From assembly GCF_900637195.1 (NCBI RefSeq), contig NZ_LR134356.1:1-64000 (forward strand): 64,000 nt of DNA. Direction: 5' to 3'. The stretch is from Mycolicibacterium aurum (GTDB lineage: Bacteria; Actinomycetota; Actinomycetes; Mycobacteriales; Mycobacteriaceae). This document shows positions 11,967 through 19,650 of this stretch, piece after piece (position 1 is the stretch's first letter; each line of letters opens with the position of its first letter). The notes below the pieces were generated by a model. That model searched no databases. It saw only the letters and a list, made by a program, of their open reading frames with translations, and had not been told where the DNA came from. A program made the position numbers and the translations under genes.

Positions 11967-13325
11967 TCAGCATTCGACGACGTTGAGCGCGAGTCCGCCG
12001 AGCGACGTCTCCTTGTACTTGTCGGCCATGTCGGCGCCGGTGTCCCGCATGGTCTTGATCGCGGTGTCCAGGCTGACGTGGTGGGTGCCGTCCCCGAACA
12101 GCGCCATGCGCGCCGCGGTGATCGCCTTCACTGACGCGATCGCGTTGCGTTCGATGCACGGGATCTGCACCAGGCCGCCGACGGGGTCACACGTCAGCCC
12201 GAGATTGTGCTCGATGCCGATCTCGGCGGCGTTCTCCACCTGAGCGGGCGTTCCGCCCATCACGGCGGCCAGTCCCCCGGCCGCCATCGAACACGCCGAG
12301 CCGACCTCGCCCTGGCAGCCCACCTCAGCTCCGGAGATCGACGCGTTCGCCTTGAACAGCTGCCCGATGGCCGCGGCGGTCAGCAGGAACTCGGCGACGC
12401 CGTCCTCGTCGGCGCCGGGGACGAACCGCCAGTAGTAGTGCAGGACGGCGGGGATGATGCCGGCGGCGCCGTTGGTCGGTGCCGTCACCACTCGGCCGCC
12501 GGCGGCGTTCTCTTCGTTGACGGCCAGGGCGTACACCGTCACCCAGTCCATCGCGTACAGCGGCTCGGCGGGGTTGGCGTCCAGCGCCGCGGCCAGGGCA
12601 CGGGCCCGCCGCCGGACGTGCAGGCTCCCCGGCAACGTCCCCTCACCCTCCAGACCGCGATCCACGCAGTCACGCATGGCCGACCAGATGCGCAGCACGC
12701 CGTCGCGCAGCCGCGGCCCGTTGCCGAGCGCGTGCTCATTGCGTGTCACGAGATCGGCTATGCGGCAACCATTTTCGACAGCGAGACCCACCAGTTCGGT
12801 GCCGCTGCGGAAGGGGTACGGGACGGCGACGTCCTCGGGGAGACCGTTGGCCGCCTCGTCCTCGTCGACGACGAACCCACCCCCCACCGAGTAGTAGACC
12901 CGGCGCGACAGGACGGTCCCGGTTTCACCGAGCGCGGTGAAGACCATGCCGTTGCTGTGGAAGTCCATCGGCCGGGTCGAGAGCACGATGTCGGTGCCGA
13001 TGTCGAAATCGATGGACCGCTCACCGCGGATCCGCAGCCGCGAGTCGGCGCGGACTTCCTCCACCCGAGCCCGCGCGGCCGCCGGATCGACGGTCTCGGG
13101 ATCGGCGCCCTCCAACCCCAGCACGACGGCGCCGGGGGTGCCGTGCCCGGCACCGGTGGCGCCGAGCGAACCGTAGAGCTCCACCTGCACGCGGGCCACG
13201 TCGTCGAGCACACCGTCGGCGGCCAGGCCGTCGACGAAGCGGCGCGCCGCGCGCATCGGCCCCACTGTGTGCGAACTCGACGGCCCTATGCCGATCGAGA
13301 ACAGGTCGAACACCGAGACGGCCAT
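11967..13325 (-). CDS. sdaA: L-serine ammonia-lyase (iron-sulfur dependent)
   Basis: Deaminates L-serine to pyruvate and ammonia using a 4Fe-4S cluster. The 452-residue product has alpha and beta parts fused: the N-terminus VFDLFSIGIGPSSSHTVGPM (residues 4-23) and the later cysteines in GCQGEVGSACSMAAGG and CDPVGGLVQIPC, the expected cluster ligands. Start ATG 13325 gives MAVSVFDLF. It runs against the flanking tRNAs and ppiA; in the remembered M. tuberculosis map cwsA follows alaT directly, so this gene looks inserted. Confidence 0.93.
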   Translation of the reverse strand: MAVSVFDLFSIGIGPSSSHTVGPMRAARRFVDGLAADGVLDDVARVQVELYGSLGATGAGHGTPGAVVLGLEGADPETVDPAAARARVEEVRADSRLRIRGERSIDFDIGTDIVLSTRPMDFHSNGMVFTALGETGTVLSRRVYYSVGGGFVVDEDEAANGLPEDVAVPYPFRSGTELVGLAVENGCRIADLVTRNEHALGNGPRLRDGVLRIWSAMRDCVDRGLEGEGTLPGSLHVRRRARALAAALDANPAEPLYAMDWVTVYALAVNEENAAGGRVVTAPTNGAAGIIPAVLHYYWRFVPGADEDGVAEFLLTAAAIGQLFKANASISGAEVGCQGEVGSACSMAAGGLAAVMGGTPAQVENAAEIGIEHNLGLTCDPVGGLVQIPCIERNAIASVKAITAARMALFGDGTHHVSLDTAIKTMRDTGADMADKYKETSLGGLALNVVEC

Positions 13326-13342
13326 GGCGTGGGCGCCGTTCG

Positions 13343-13777
13343 CTACGGCTTGGGTGTGACTTCGACGCTGGGCGGCAGCGGCGACGGCTCGGGCTGCGTC
13401 GAGCGGCGCAGGATCGAGAACGTCACCGCTCCCCCGGCCAGCACGGCGACACCCGCGCCTGCCCACAGCAGCCGTCGCCGCCGCTGACGGGACCGGCGGG
13501 GTTGTGCGAGCCGCTCCGGCAGGCTGGCCACGGCCTCCTGGGCGGCCGAGACCTCGGCCGCGACGACTGCCTGTGCGGTCGCGAGCTCCGCCTTGAGCTG
13601 GCGTGCCACCTGGCTGTTGCGGTACCGGTCGGCGGCCCACGCCGCCGACGAGCGCGCCGACTCGACCCCCAGGCCCACCGCTCCCCTGGTGACGTCGACG
13701 GGGCCGACGGTCGAGTAGCGCAGACCGCGGCCGAGCCGCTGGCTCGGGGTCAGGCGTTCCCGGGTCGTGGAGCTCAT
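13343..13777 (-). CDS. cwsA: Cell wall synthesis protein CwsA
   Basis: Small membrane protein that in mycobacteria interacts with CrgA and Wag31 and helps place peptidoglycan synthesis. The 144-residue product (from ATG 13777, preceded by GAGGTGGG) has the usual length. It has a conserved N-terminus SSTTRERLTPSQRLGRGLRY, a central helical Ala/Gln-rich part, a basic patch RRSRQRRRR, and one C-terminal membrane helix LLWAGAGVAVLAGGAVTFSI. It is divergent from ppiA and 17 bases upstream of sdaA, so it may share a transcript with sdaA. Confidence 0.88.
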   Translation of the reverse strand: MSSTTRERLTPSQRLGRGLRYSTVGPVDVTRGAVGLGVESARSSAAWAADRYRNSQVARQLKAELATAQAVVAAEVSAAQEAVASLPERLAQPRRSRQRRRRLLWAGAGVAVLAGGAVTFSILRRSTQPEPSPLPPSVEVTPKP

Positions 13778-13884
13778 TTCCCACCTCTTTCTCAGCAGTG
13801 CGCTGTCGCGTATCCACCCTGCCATCTCCGCCAACGACACGGCGCCGGATGGCCCTCAGACCGGGCGTGGCACACTGGATTCCC

Positions 13885-14412
13885 GTGACGAGTCCCATTC
13901 AGACCGCGACCGCGACCCTGCACACCAACCGAGGCGACGTCAAAATCGCACTGTTCGGAAATCACGCTCCCAAGACCGTGTCGAACTTCGTCGGATTGGC
14001 CCAGGGCACCAAGGAATACAGCACCGAGAACGCGTCAGGCGGCTCGTCGGGGCCGTTCTATGACGGCGTGATCTTCCACCGTGTCATCGAAGGCTTCATG
14101 ATCCAGGGTGGTGACCCCACCGGAACCGGGCGCGGCGATGCAGGCTACAAGTTCGCCGACGAGTTCCATCCCGAGCTGCAGTTCGACAAGCCCTACCTGC
14201 TGGCCATGGCCAACGCCGGGCCGGGAACCAACGGCTCGCAGTTCTTCATCACGGTCACCCCGACGCCGCACCTGAATCGTCGGCACACGATCTTCGGCGA
14301 GGTCGTCGACCCCGAGTCGCAGAAGGTGGTCGACGCCATCGCCACGACGGCGACCGACCGCGGCGACCGGCCGACCGAACCCGTCGTGATCGAGTCGATC
14401 ACGATCTCCTAG
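13885..14412 (+). CDS. ppiA: Peptidyl-prolyl cis-trans isomerase A (cyclophilin)
   Basis: Cyclophilin that isomerises X-Pro bonds in the cytoplasm. The 175-residue product has the full fold with the active-site segment FHRVIEGFMIQGGDPTGTGRG, the MANAGPGTNGSQFFIT motif and HTIFGEV. GTG 13885 (VTSPIQTATATLHTNRGD) agrees with known mycobacterial N-termini; the frame is open further up to 13798 without support. Its stop shares the palindrome CTAG with the stop of the convergent PH-domain gene. Confidence 0.95.
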   Translation: MTSPIQTATATLHTNRGDVKIALFGNHAPKTVSNFVGLAQGTKEYSTENASGGSSGPFYDGVIFHRVIEGFMIQGGDPTGTGRGDAGYKFADEFHPELQFDKPYLLAMANAGPGTNGSQFFITVTPTPHLNRRHTIFGEVVDPESQKVVDAIATTATDRGDRPTEPVVIESITIS

Positions 14413-14852
14413 ACGCCACCCACTGATCCGGCGCCGGGTGCGTACCCGGCGTCGGTGAGGGCGTCGAGCACACTCAGCGGGTCGGTGCCGAGGTCCCAGC
14501 GGCTCAGCACCAGCAGCCGGTTGTCGACGGTATCGATCTCCAGGAGGCGGACTTTGCGTCCGATCCTTCGGAACTCCGTGATGCGGATGCGGGTGATGTC
14601 GGCGCGTGTGAGCTGCTTCACTCCCGTCCAGCCGCGGTACACCAGACCGGTGTCGGTGATTGCCAGCTTGGGTCGCGCGCGCCACGACATCAGCGCAAAC
14701 ACCAGCAACCCGACGGCGGCGAGTCCCACGAGGATGCGGCCCGGCGGGTCTGTGACCAGCGTCACAGCGCCGGCGGCCAGTATGAGGCCCATGATTCCGC
14801 CGGCGATGATGCCCCCGGCAGGTGGACCCCACTGAGTTTGCTGGGCCGACAT
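14409..14852 (-). CDS. PH-domain membrane protein (Rv0010c type)
   Basis: A conserved mycobacterial protein of unknown function. From ATG 14852 it is 147 residues, with two hydrophobic segments near the N-terminus (GGIIAGGIMGLILAAGAVTL and RILVGLAAVGLLVFALM). A bacterial PH-like beta domain follows, containing GLVYRGWTGVKQLTRADITR and RLLEIDTVDNRLLVLS. The convergent overlap with ppiA is four bases. A consensus DnaA box lies 30 bases upstream of the start. Confidence 0.8.
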   Translation of the reverse strand: MSAQQTQWGPPAGGIIAGGIMGLILAAGAVTLVTDPPGRILVGLAAVGLLVFALMSWRARPKLAITDTGLVYRGWTGVKQLTRADITRIRITEFRRIGRKVRLLEIDTVDNRLLVLSRWDLGTDPLSVLDALTDAGYAPGAGSVGGV

Positions 14853-14881
14853 CTCACACCCTCCTACCGCGATGAACGTGG

Positions 14882-14890
14882 TTATCCACA
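14882..14890 (+). promoter_or_regulatory. Consensus DnaA box outside oriC
   Basis: TTATCCACA, a perfect match to the general DnaA-box consensus, lies 30 bases upstream of the PH-domain gene start and about 13 kb from oriC. It could be a DnaA regulatory or titration site; function is inferred from sequence only. Confidence 0.45.
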
Positions 14891-15002
14891 AGTGCTATCC
14901 CCAATGGGGACTAATCACATCCGTGTGATCCGATGACCACCAGGTAGCTCGGAAGCGAACAGCAGGCGGCCAAGATGAATTCATCCAGGCGCCGCGCCTG
15001 GT

Positions 15003-15284
15003 TCACCGCCAGCGCATCGTCAGCAGCAAGCCCGTGATCATGAAGGCAAACGCGATGGCGTAGTTCCACACGTTCAGGTCGGACATCCACTGCAGGAAGC
15101 TCGGGACGTCGGGTCCGCTGCCGGCCAACTGGAAGACGATCAGCCACACCAGCCCGATGAGCATCAGGCTGATGAACAGCACCACGAACCATGTGCTCGA
15201 CGGCCCCGCTTTGACCTTGACCGGAGTCCGGCTCACCGGATTGATGGTGAAGTCGTTCTTCTTGCGGACCTTGGACTTGGGCAT
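15003..15284 (-). CDS. crgA: Cell division protein CrgA
   Basis: Small septal membrane protein that recruits divisome proteins such as FtsI and CwsA in mycobacteria. The 93-residue product matches the family length, beginning [20 protein letters not shown]. It has two membrane helices ([21 protein letters not shown] and [18 protein letters not shown]) and the C-terminus MRWR. Start ATG 15284 is chosen over upstream in-frame codons because it gives the conserved MPKSKVR. Confidence 0.97.
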   Translation of the reverse strand: MPKSKVRKKNDFTINPVSRTPVKVKAGPSSTWFVVLFISLMLIGLVWLIVFQLAGSGPDVPSFLQWMSDLNVWNYAIAFAFMITGLLLTMRWR

Positions 15285-15417
15285 GCATACCTTCGGACGA
15301 TCGGCGCCGCACCCTGCAGCCGGTGTCACGAACGACCGGTCAGTGCGACGATGTGTAGAGAAAGCCTAACGCAGGCAACGAAGCATTCACGACGCATCGG
15401 GAGGAGCCGCACCCTCG

Positions 15418-16179
15418 ATGGACGACCACACCGCCGCACCGCGGAAGCGCACGATGTGGCGCTTCGGGGTTCCGGTCGTGTGCGTCGCAGCAGGACTGCT
15501 TCTGGGAACGACGCACGGAGTGTCCGGAGGCGATGAGATCCGCCGGAGCGACGCGCCCCGCCTGGTCGATCTGGTGCGGGAGTCCCAGCAGTCCGTCGAC
15601 CGGCTGAGCGCCGAACAGGGGGCCCTGGCGTTCGAGGTCGACAATCATCACGGTGGCTCACCCGGCAGCGACGCCGCTCTGGCGGCGATCACCACGAAGG
15701 GCGATCTGCTGGCCGCCGACGCGGGCGTGACTCCGATGCGCGGGCCTGGATTGGTGGTGACGCTCAACGACGCCCAGCGCGATGCGCAGGGCCGGTTCCC
15801 CCGCGATGCCTCGCCGGATGACCTGGTGGTGCACCAGCAGGACATCCAGGCGGTGCTCAACGCGCTCTGGAGTGCGGGCGCCGAAGGTATTCAAGTGCAG
15901 GACCAGCGGATCATCGCGACCTCGGCGCCCCGCTGTGTCGGAAACACGCTGCTGCTCAACGGGCGCACCTATAGCCCGCCGTACGTCATCTCCGCCGTCG
16001 GTGACGCCCAGGCGATGCAGGCTGCGCTGGCGGCCGCGCCACTGGTGACGCTGTACAAGCGTTACGCCGTCCGGTTCGGCCTCGGCTACACCGAAGAGCC
16101 CGGCGACGTGGAGCTCGTGGGGCACGCGGAGTCGATTCGATTGAAGTACGCGCAACCCCTGGGACCCCTCGGCTACTGA
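15418..16179 (+). CDS. DUF881 family membrane-anchored protein
   Basis: Homologue of the protein found between crgA and trpG in mycobacteria (Rv0012 type); molecular function unknown. The 253-residue product has a signal-anchor at about residues 17-33 (FGVPVVCVAAGLLLGTTHG). An extracytoplasmic DUF881 domain follows with the typical GPGLVVTLNDA, DLVVHQQDIQAVLNALWSAGAE and GNTLLLNGRTYSPPYVISAVGD segments. GGGAGGAG lies just upstream of ATG 15418. The DUF881 family is also found next to cell-division genes in other Gram-positives. Confidence 0.9.
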   Translation: MDDHTAAPRKRTMWRFGVPVVCVAAGLLLGTTHGVSGGDEIRRSDAPRLVDLVRESQQSVDRLSAEQGALAFEVDNHHGGSPGSDAALAAITTKGDLLAADAGVTPMRGPGLVVTLNDAQRDAQGRFPRDASPDDLVVHQQDIQAVLNALWSAGAEGIQVQDQRIIATSAPRCVGNTLLLNGRTYSPPYVISAVGDAQAMQAALAAAPLVTLYKRYAVRFGLGYTEEPGDVELVGHAESIRLKYAQPLGPLGY

Positions 16180-16246
16180 CCGGTCCGAAATTCGGAGGTT
16201 GCTAAAGGCAGTCTATGACAGTTTGCTGTGTTATAAATACTCCGTG

Positions 16247-16275
16247 TTGACGCACGCCGAACTGGTACTTATCCC
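16247..16275 (+). promoter_or_regulatory. Candidate sigma-A-type promoter for the first PE-PPE hydrolase
   Basis: TTGACG at 16247-16252 is followed after 17 bases by TATCCC at 16270-16275, in a locally AT-richer 200-base gap upstream of the secreted hydrolase gene. The -35 match is good and the -10 match weak. Confidence 0.3.
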
Positions 16276-16382
16276 GGTCGTGTGTGTGCGAACAAGCAGC
16301 GCGGGGGGCAAGAGGGCAGGCTGTCCGATTAGCCATTAGCGTCAAATAGCAAACTTCACGGGGGGACGGGGGTCCGCGAGTG

Positions 16383-17510
16383 ATGCGGATGAAGCGTGCG
16401 TCGGCGACAGCTCTTTCGATGCTCATCGCGTCATTGGTGTCGGTCGCGCCGCCGGTGCAGGCGGCGACAGTGCTGGCCGCAGAGGGAACAGGTCAACCGC
16501 GCGGCACGGTCCAGACTGCCTTCAGCGGAGCCTTCTGCACGAAGAACGCCTGCCGTTCGGTCGACAACGCCCGCAGCCCGTTCGACGTGGCGCTGGGTTC
16601 ACGCCACATCCAGGCGGCTATCGACGCGACCCCCGGCGACATCATCCTGATGGGCTACTCCCTGGGCGCGGCGTCGGTGTATGACCGGATGCGGATATGG
16701 GCCCAGGATCCGGCGACCGCACCGGAGTACGGGCGCGTGACGCTGATCGTGACGCTGGGCAACCCCGAGAACAAGTTCGGCGGCAGCGACAGGACGAACG
16801 ACTACGCGGGTCTGCCCCAGGTGCAGCCGTATCCCCACCTGGACGTGTCGATGCAGTACGACAGCGTGTCCGACCGGCCCACCCGCCGCAGTCTGATCTC
16901 CAGCCTGAACACGTCGTTGGCGCGACACTTCACCTACTTCGAACCCGTTGACGTCAACGATCCGGAAAACCTCATCTTCCGGGATGCCGACGGCACCACA
17001 TACATGCTCATCAGGGCCGACGTGCTGCCATTGCTGAAGTGGCTGGACCCGTGGGTGTCGGACGCGCAGATGGCTCGACTCGATGCCGTGGTACGGCCGT
17101 TGGTGGAGAAGGACTACGACCGGCCGGACTACATCCCACAGGGCGAGGGAGCCGACTGGGGCAATGGGACGCCGCCACCTACCGTCGAGAAGCTCGACAC
17201 CGTGGGCAGCCCTGGTGCCGCGAACTCGTACGCCGACCTCACTGAGCGGGCGGACCCGGTTGCTGGGCGGGCGCGGGACGTGAAGGGCAGCCGCGAGGAC
17301 GCCGCCGTCCCGGAGTTCGCAGACAGCGACGGCGACGACCCGGAGGCAGTTACGGAGATCGACAGTGACGGCGTGATCGAGGGCGACGACGCGACCGGAG
17401 ACGACGCAGGAACGGCCGACTTTAACGACCTAGACGACACAGCCGGCGCGACGCCGGAATCCGAGACGGAACAGAGGGACACGGCGGACTCGACCGTCAC
17501 AACTGCGTAA
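16383..17510 (+). CDS. Secreted PE-PPE-domain alpha/beta hydrolase, copy 1
   Basis: A predicted exported serine esterase/lipase. It has a signal peptide (cleavage near VQA-ATV) and a PE-PPE-type hydrolase domain with nucleophile elbow GYSLGA, Ser94 counted from GTG 16380. NPENKFGG, YDSVSDRP and the shared GEGADWGNGTPPP follow. The final 100 residues are acidic and low-complexity (DGDDPEAVTEIDSDG...). No PE or PPE N-terminal domain is present. GTG 16380, ATG 16383 and ATG 16389 are all possible starts after a G-rich ribosome site. It is paralogous to the gene at 17762. Confidence 0.82.
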   Translation: MRMKRASATALSMLIASLVSVAPPVQAATVLAAEGTGQPRGTVQTAFSGAFCTKNACRSVDNARSPFDVALGSRHIQAAIDATPGDIILMGYSLGAASVYDRMRIWAQDPATAPEYGRVTLIVTLGNPENKFGGSDRTNDYAGLPQVQPYPHLDVSMQYDSVSDRPTRRSLISSLNTSLARHFTYFEPVDVNDPENLIFRDADGTTYMLIRADVLPLLKWLDPWVSDAQMARLDAVVRPLVEKDYDRPDYIPQGEGADWGNGTPPPTVEKLDTVGSPGAANSYADLTERADPVAGRARDVKGSREDAAVPEFADSDGDDPEAVTEIDSDGVIEGDDATGDDAGTADFNDLDDTAGATPESETEQRDTADSTVTTA

Positions 17511-17761
17511 GCGCTGGCGGCAGAGAAGTTGCTGAGCGAAGGCGTACATTGGTGTCCAGCCGGTGAAATCCGGCGACAGCGCCCGTCTTAGTGGTTTGCC
17601 GAGGCAGCCTTCGGGGCCGGTGTGATCAGGCAACTTCGTGACTCCAGACAAGGGGTCGGGGAGTAATTCGCCAACCCACACGCGTACGTCGGCCGGTCCA
17701 ACCCCAGCAACGCAGCTCGGGTTCTCCGCCGTACATCTCGATTCATGGGCAAGGGTCCGAC

Positions 17762-18934
17762 ATGAAGCTCTCTCGTCACACTGCACTTGCTGCCTGCGTC
17801 GCAGCGCTACTCATACCCGGCGCCATCGCGCTGCCGTCGGGACCGGTGTCCGGTGCGGCCACCGCGCTGTTCGCCGAAGGCGCCACGCGACCGAGCGGGG
17901 AGGCCCAGACCGCTTTTGCGGGCGCGTTCTGCGAGCAGAACACCTGCCGCTCCCTCGGCACGGGCACCGTCACCAGGAAGCTGTCCTCGACGCGCATCCA
18001 GGCCGCCGTCGACGCGACTCCGGGCGACCTCATCCTGGTCGGCTATTCGGTGGGCGCCGCGGGTGTCTACGACCGCCTGCGACAGTGGGAGCGGGATCCG
18101 TCGTTGGCGCCCGATCCCGAGCGGGTGCTGCTGATCGTCACTTTCGGCAATCCGGAGAACAAGTTCGGCGGCAGGAACCGCACCAACGCCGATACCGGTC
18201 TGCCTGTACAGCAGCCCTATGACCACCTCGACGTGGTGTCGCAGTACGACGGTGTCGCCGATGCCCCCACCCGGTTCGGCTTCTATTCGGCGGTGAACTC
18301 CGCGTTCGGGCAGCACTTCGACTACTTCGACGGGTTGGACATCAACGACCCGAACAACCTGGTGTTCCAGGAAGGCACCACCACCTACATGCTGATCCCC
18401 GCGGAGACTCTCCCGCTGGTCAGGTGGCTGCAGCCCTTCGTGACACCTGAGCGCCTGGCTGAACTGGACGCCAGGTACCGGCCGCTCGTGGAGCGCGACT
18501 ACGACCGGCCCGCGTATGTGCCTCAGGGCGAAGGTGCGGACTGGGGCAACGGGACGCCGCCCCCGAGCCTGAGCGGGTCGGCAGGACAGGCGCAGGCCCT
18601 CGCCGGCGAGGCCGGGCGCTCCGACGCCGTAGCAGCACCCGAGGTGGAGCTGACCGCGACCGAACGGCGCGGGTCGGGCACGCGCGGGGCCGATGTCCCC
18701 GATGACGTGGCGGCCGACCTGGAGGCCGGCAGCGAGATCGACGTCGACGAGGACACCACCGAGGTCACCGACGAGATCGACGCCGACACCGACGCCGACG
18801 AGACCTCGCCGTCCCCGTCCGAAACCGGCAGCAAGGCCGACAGCGACGCCGACAACGACACCGACAGCGGCACCGACAACGGCACCGACAAGGATTCGGA
18901 CAGCGCATCGTCGAGTTCCGGTGCGGCCGCCTGA
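17762..18934 (+). CDS. Secreted PE-PPE-domain alpha/beta hydrolase, copy 2
   Basis: Tandem paralogue of the preceding hydrolase, 390 residues. It has a signal peptide (residues 1 to about 32), nucleophile elbow GYSVGA with Ser96, NPENKFGGRNRT, and the same YVPQGEGADWGNGTPPPS motif closing the catalytic domain. The C-terminal 110 residues are acidic, ending in irregular D-x-D/T repeats (DSDADNDTDSGTDNGTDKDS). The 251-base gap between the copies holds no supported gene. PE-PPE domains are usually fused to PE or PPE export domains; here a classical signal peptide replaces them. Confidence 0.83.
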   Translation: MKLSRHTALAACVAALLIPGAIALPSGPVSGAATALFAEGATRPSGEAQTAFAGAFCEQNTCRSLGTGTVTRKLSSTRIQAAVDATPGDLILVGYSVGAAGVYDRLRQWERDPSLAPDPERVLLIVTFGNPENKFGGRNRTNADTGLPVQQPYDHLDVVSQYDGVADAPTRFGFYSAVNSAFGQHFDYFDGLDINDPNNLVFQEGTTTYMLIPAETLPLVRWLQPFVTPERLAELDARYRPLVERDYDRPAYVPQGEGADWGNGTPPPSLSGSAGQAQALAGEAGRSDAVAAPEVELTATERRGSGTRGADVPDDVAADLEAGSEIDVDEDTTEVTDEIDADTDADETSPSPSETGSKADSDADNDTDSGTDNGTDKDSDSASSSSGAAA

Positions 18935-18975
18935 CGGTCACGCGGCTGCAAAACCGCTGGCGGTAGCCTGGTGAC

Positions 18976-19650
18976 ATGCAGGTCTTGGTCGTCGACAACT
19001 ACGACAGCTTCGTGTTCAACCTGGTCCAGTACCTGGGCCAGCTCGGAGTTGACGCCCAGGTGTGGCGCAATGACGACGACCGGCTGCGCACCGACGCCGA
19101 TATCGCCCGCGCGGCAGAGGATTTCGACGGAGTGCTGCTAAGCCCAGGACCGGGCACCCCCGAGCGAGCGGGAGCGTCCATCCCGCTGGTGCACGCGTGC
19201 GCCACGGCGAACACGCCGCTCCTGGGCGTGTGCCTCGGGCATCAGGCCATCGGCGTGGCTTTCGGAGGCACCGTGGACCGCGCGCCCGAACTGCTGCACG
19301 GCAAGACCAGCACTGTCCACCACGCGGACGCCGGCGTGCTCAAGGGCCTGCCCGACCCGTTCACGGCGACGCGGTACCACTCGTTGACGATCCTGCCCGA
19401 CACCGTGCCCGCCGAGCTCGAGGTCATCGCCACGACGGACGGCGGCGTGATCATGGGCGTCCGTCACACCGAGCTGCCGATTCACGGTGTGCAATTCCAC
19501 CCCGAGTCGATCCTCACCGAGGGTGGGCACCGGATGCTCGCCAACTGGCTGACCTACTGCGGCGCCGCGCCGTCCGAAGCGCTGGTGTGCGAGCTCGAGG
19601 CCGAGGTCGCAGGCGCCGTTCAGGCAGCTATGACGCGAAGTTCAGCGTGA
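18976..19650 (+). CDS. trpG: Glutamine amidotransferase, anthranilate/aminodeoxychorismate synthase component II
   Basis: Class I glutaminase that supplies ammonia to a chorismate-using partner for tryptophan or folate synthesis. The 224-residue product begins MQVLVVDNYDSFVFNLVQYL. It has the oxyanion segment LSPGPGTP, nucleophile cysteine in GVCLGHQAIG (near residue 82) and the His/Glu pair in HPESILTEGG. No TrpE/PabB partner is in the window. Its 3' end overlaps the convergent pknB by 23 bases, a mycobacterial arrangement (Rv0013/pknB). Confidence 0.94.
   Translation: MQVLVVDNYDSFVFNLVQYLGQLGVDAQVWRNDDDRLRTDADIARAAEDFDGVLLSPGPGTPERAGASIPLVHACATANTPLLGVCLGHQAIGVAFGGTVDRAPELLHGKTSTVHHADAGVLKGLPDPFTATRYHSLTILPDTVPAELEVIATTDGGVIMGVRHTELPIHGVQFHPESILTEGGHRMLANWLTYCGAAPSEALVCELEAEVAGAVQAAMTRSSA

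Noticed and set aside
14914..14929. Inverted repeat ATCACA-TCCG-TGTGAT as a CRP site
   Set aside because: Arms are in the opposite order to the CRP consensus (TGTGA-N6-TCACA); likely only a small hairpin.
17638..18222. 194-codon frame between and over the hydrolases
   Set aside because: Out-of-frame shadow of the second PE-PPE gene with basic, repetitive content.
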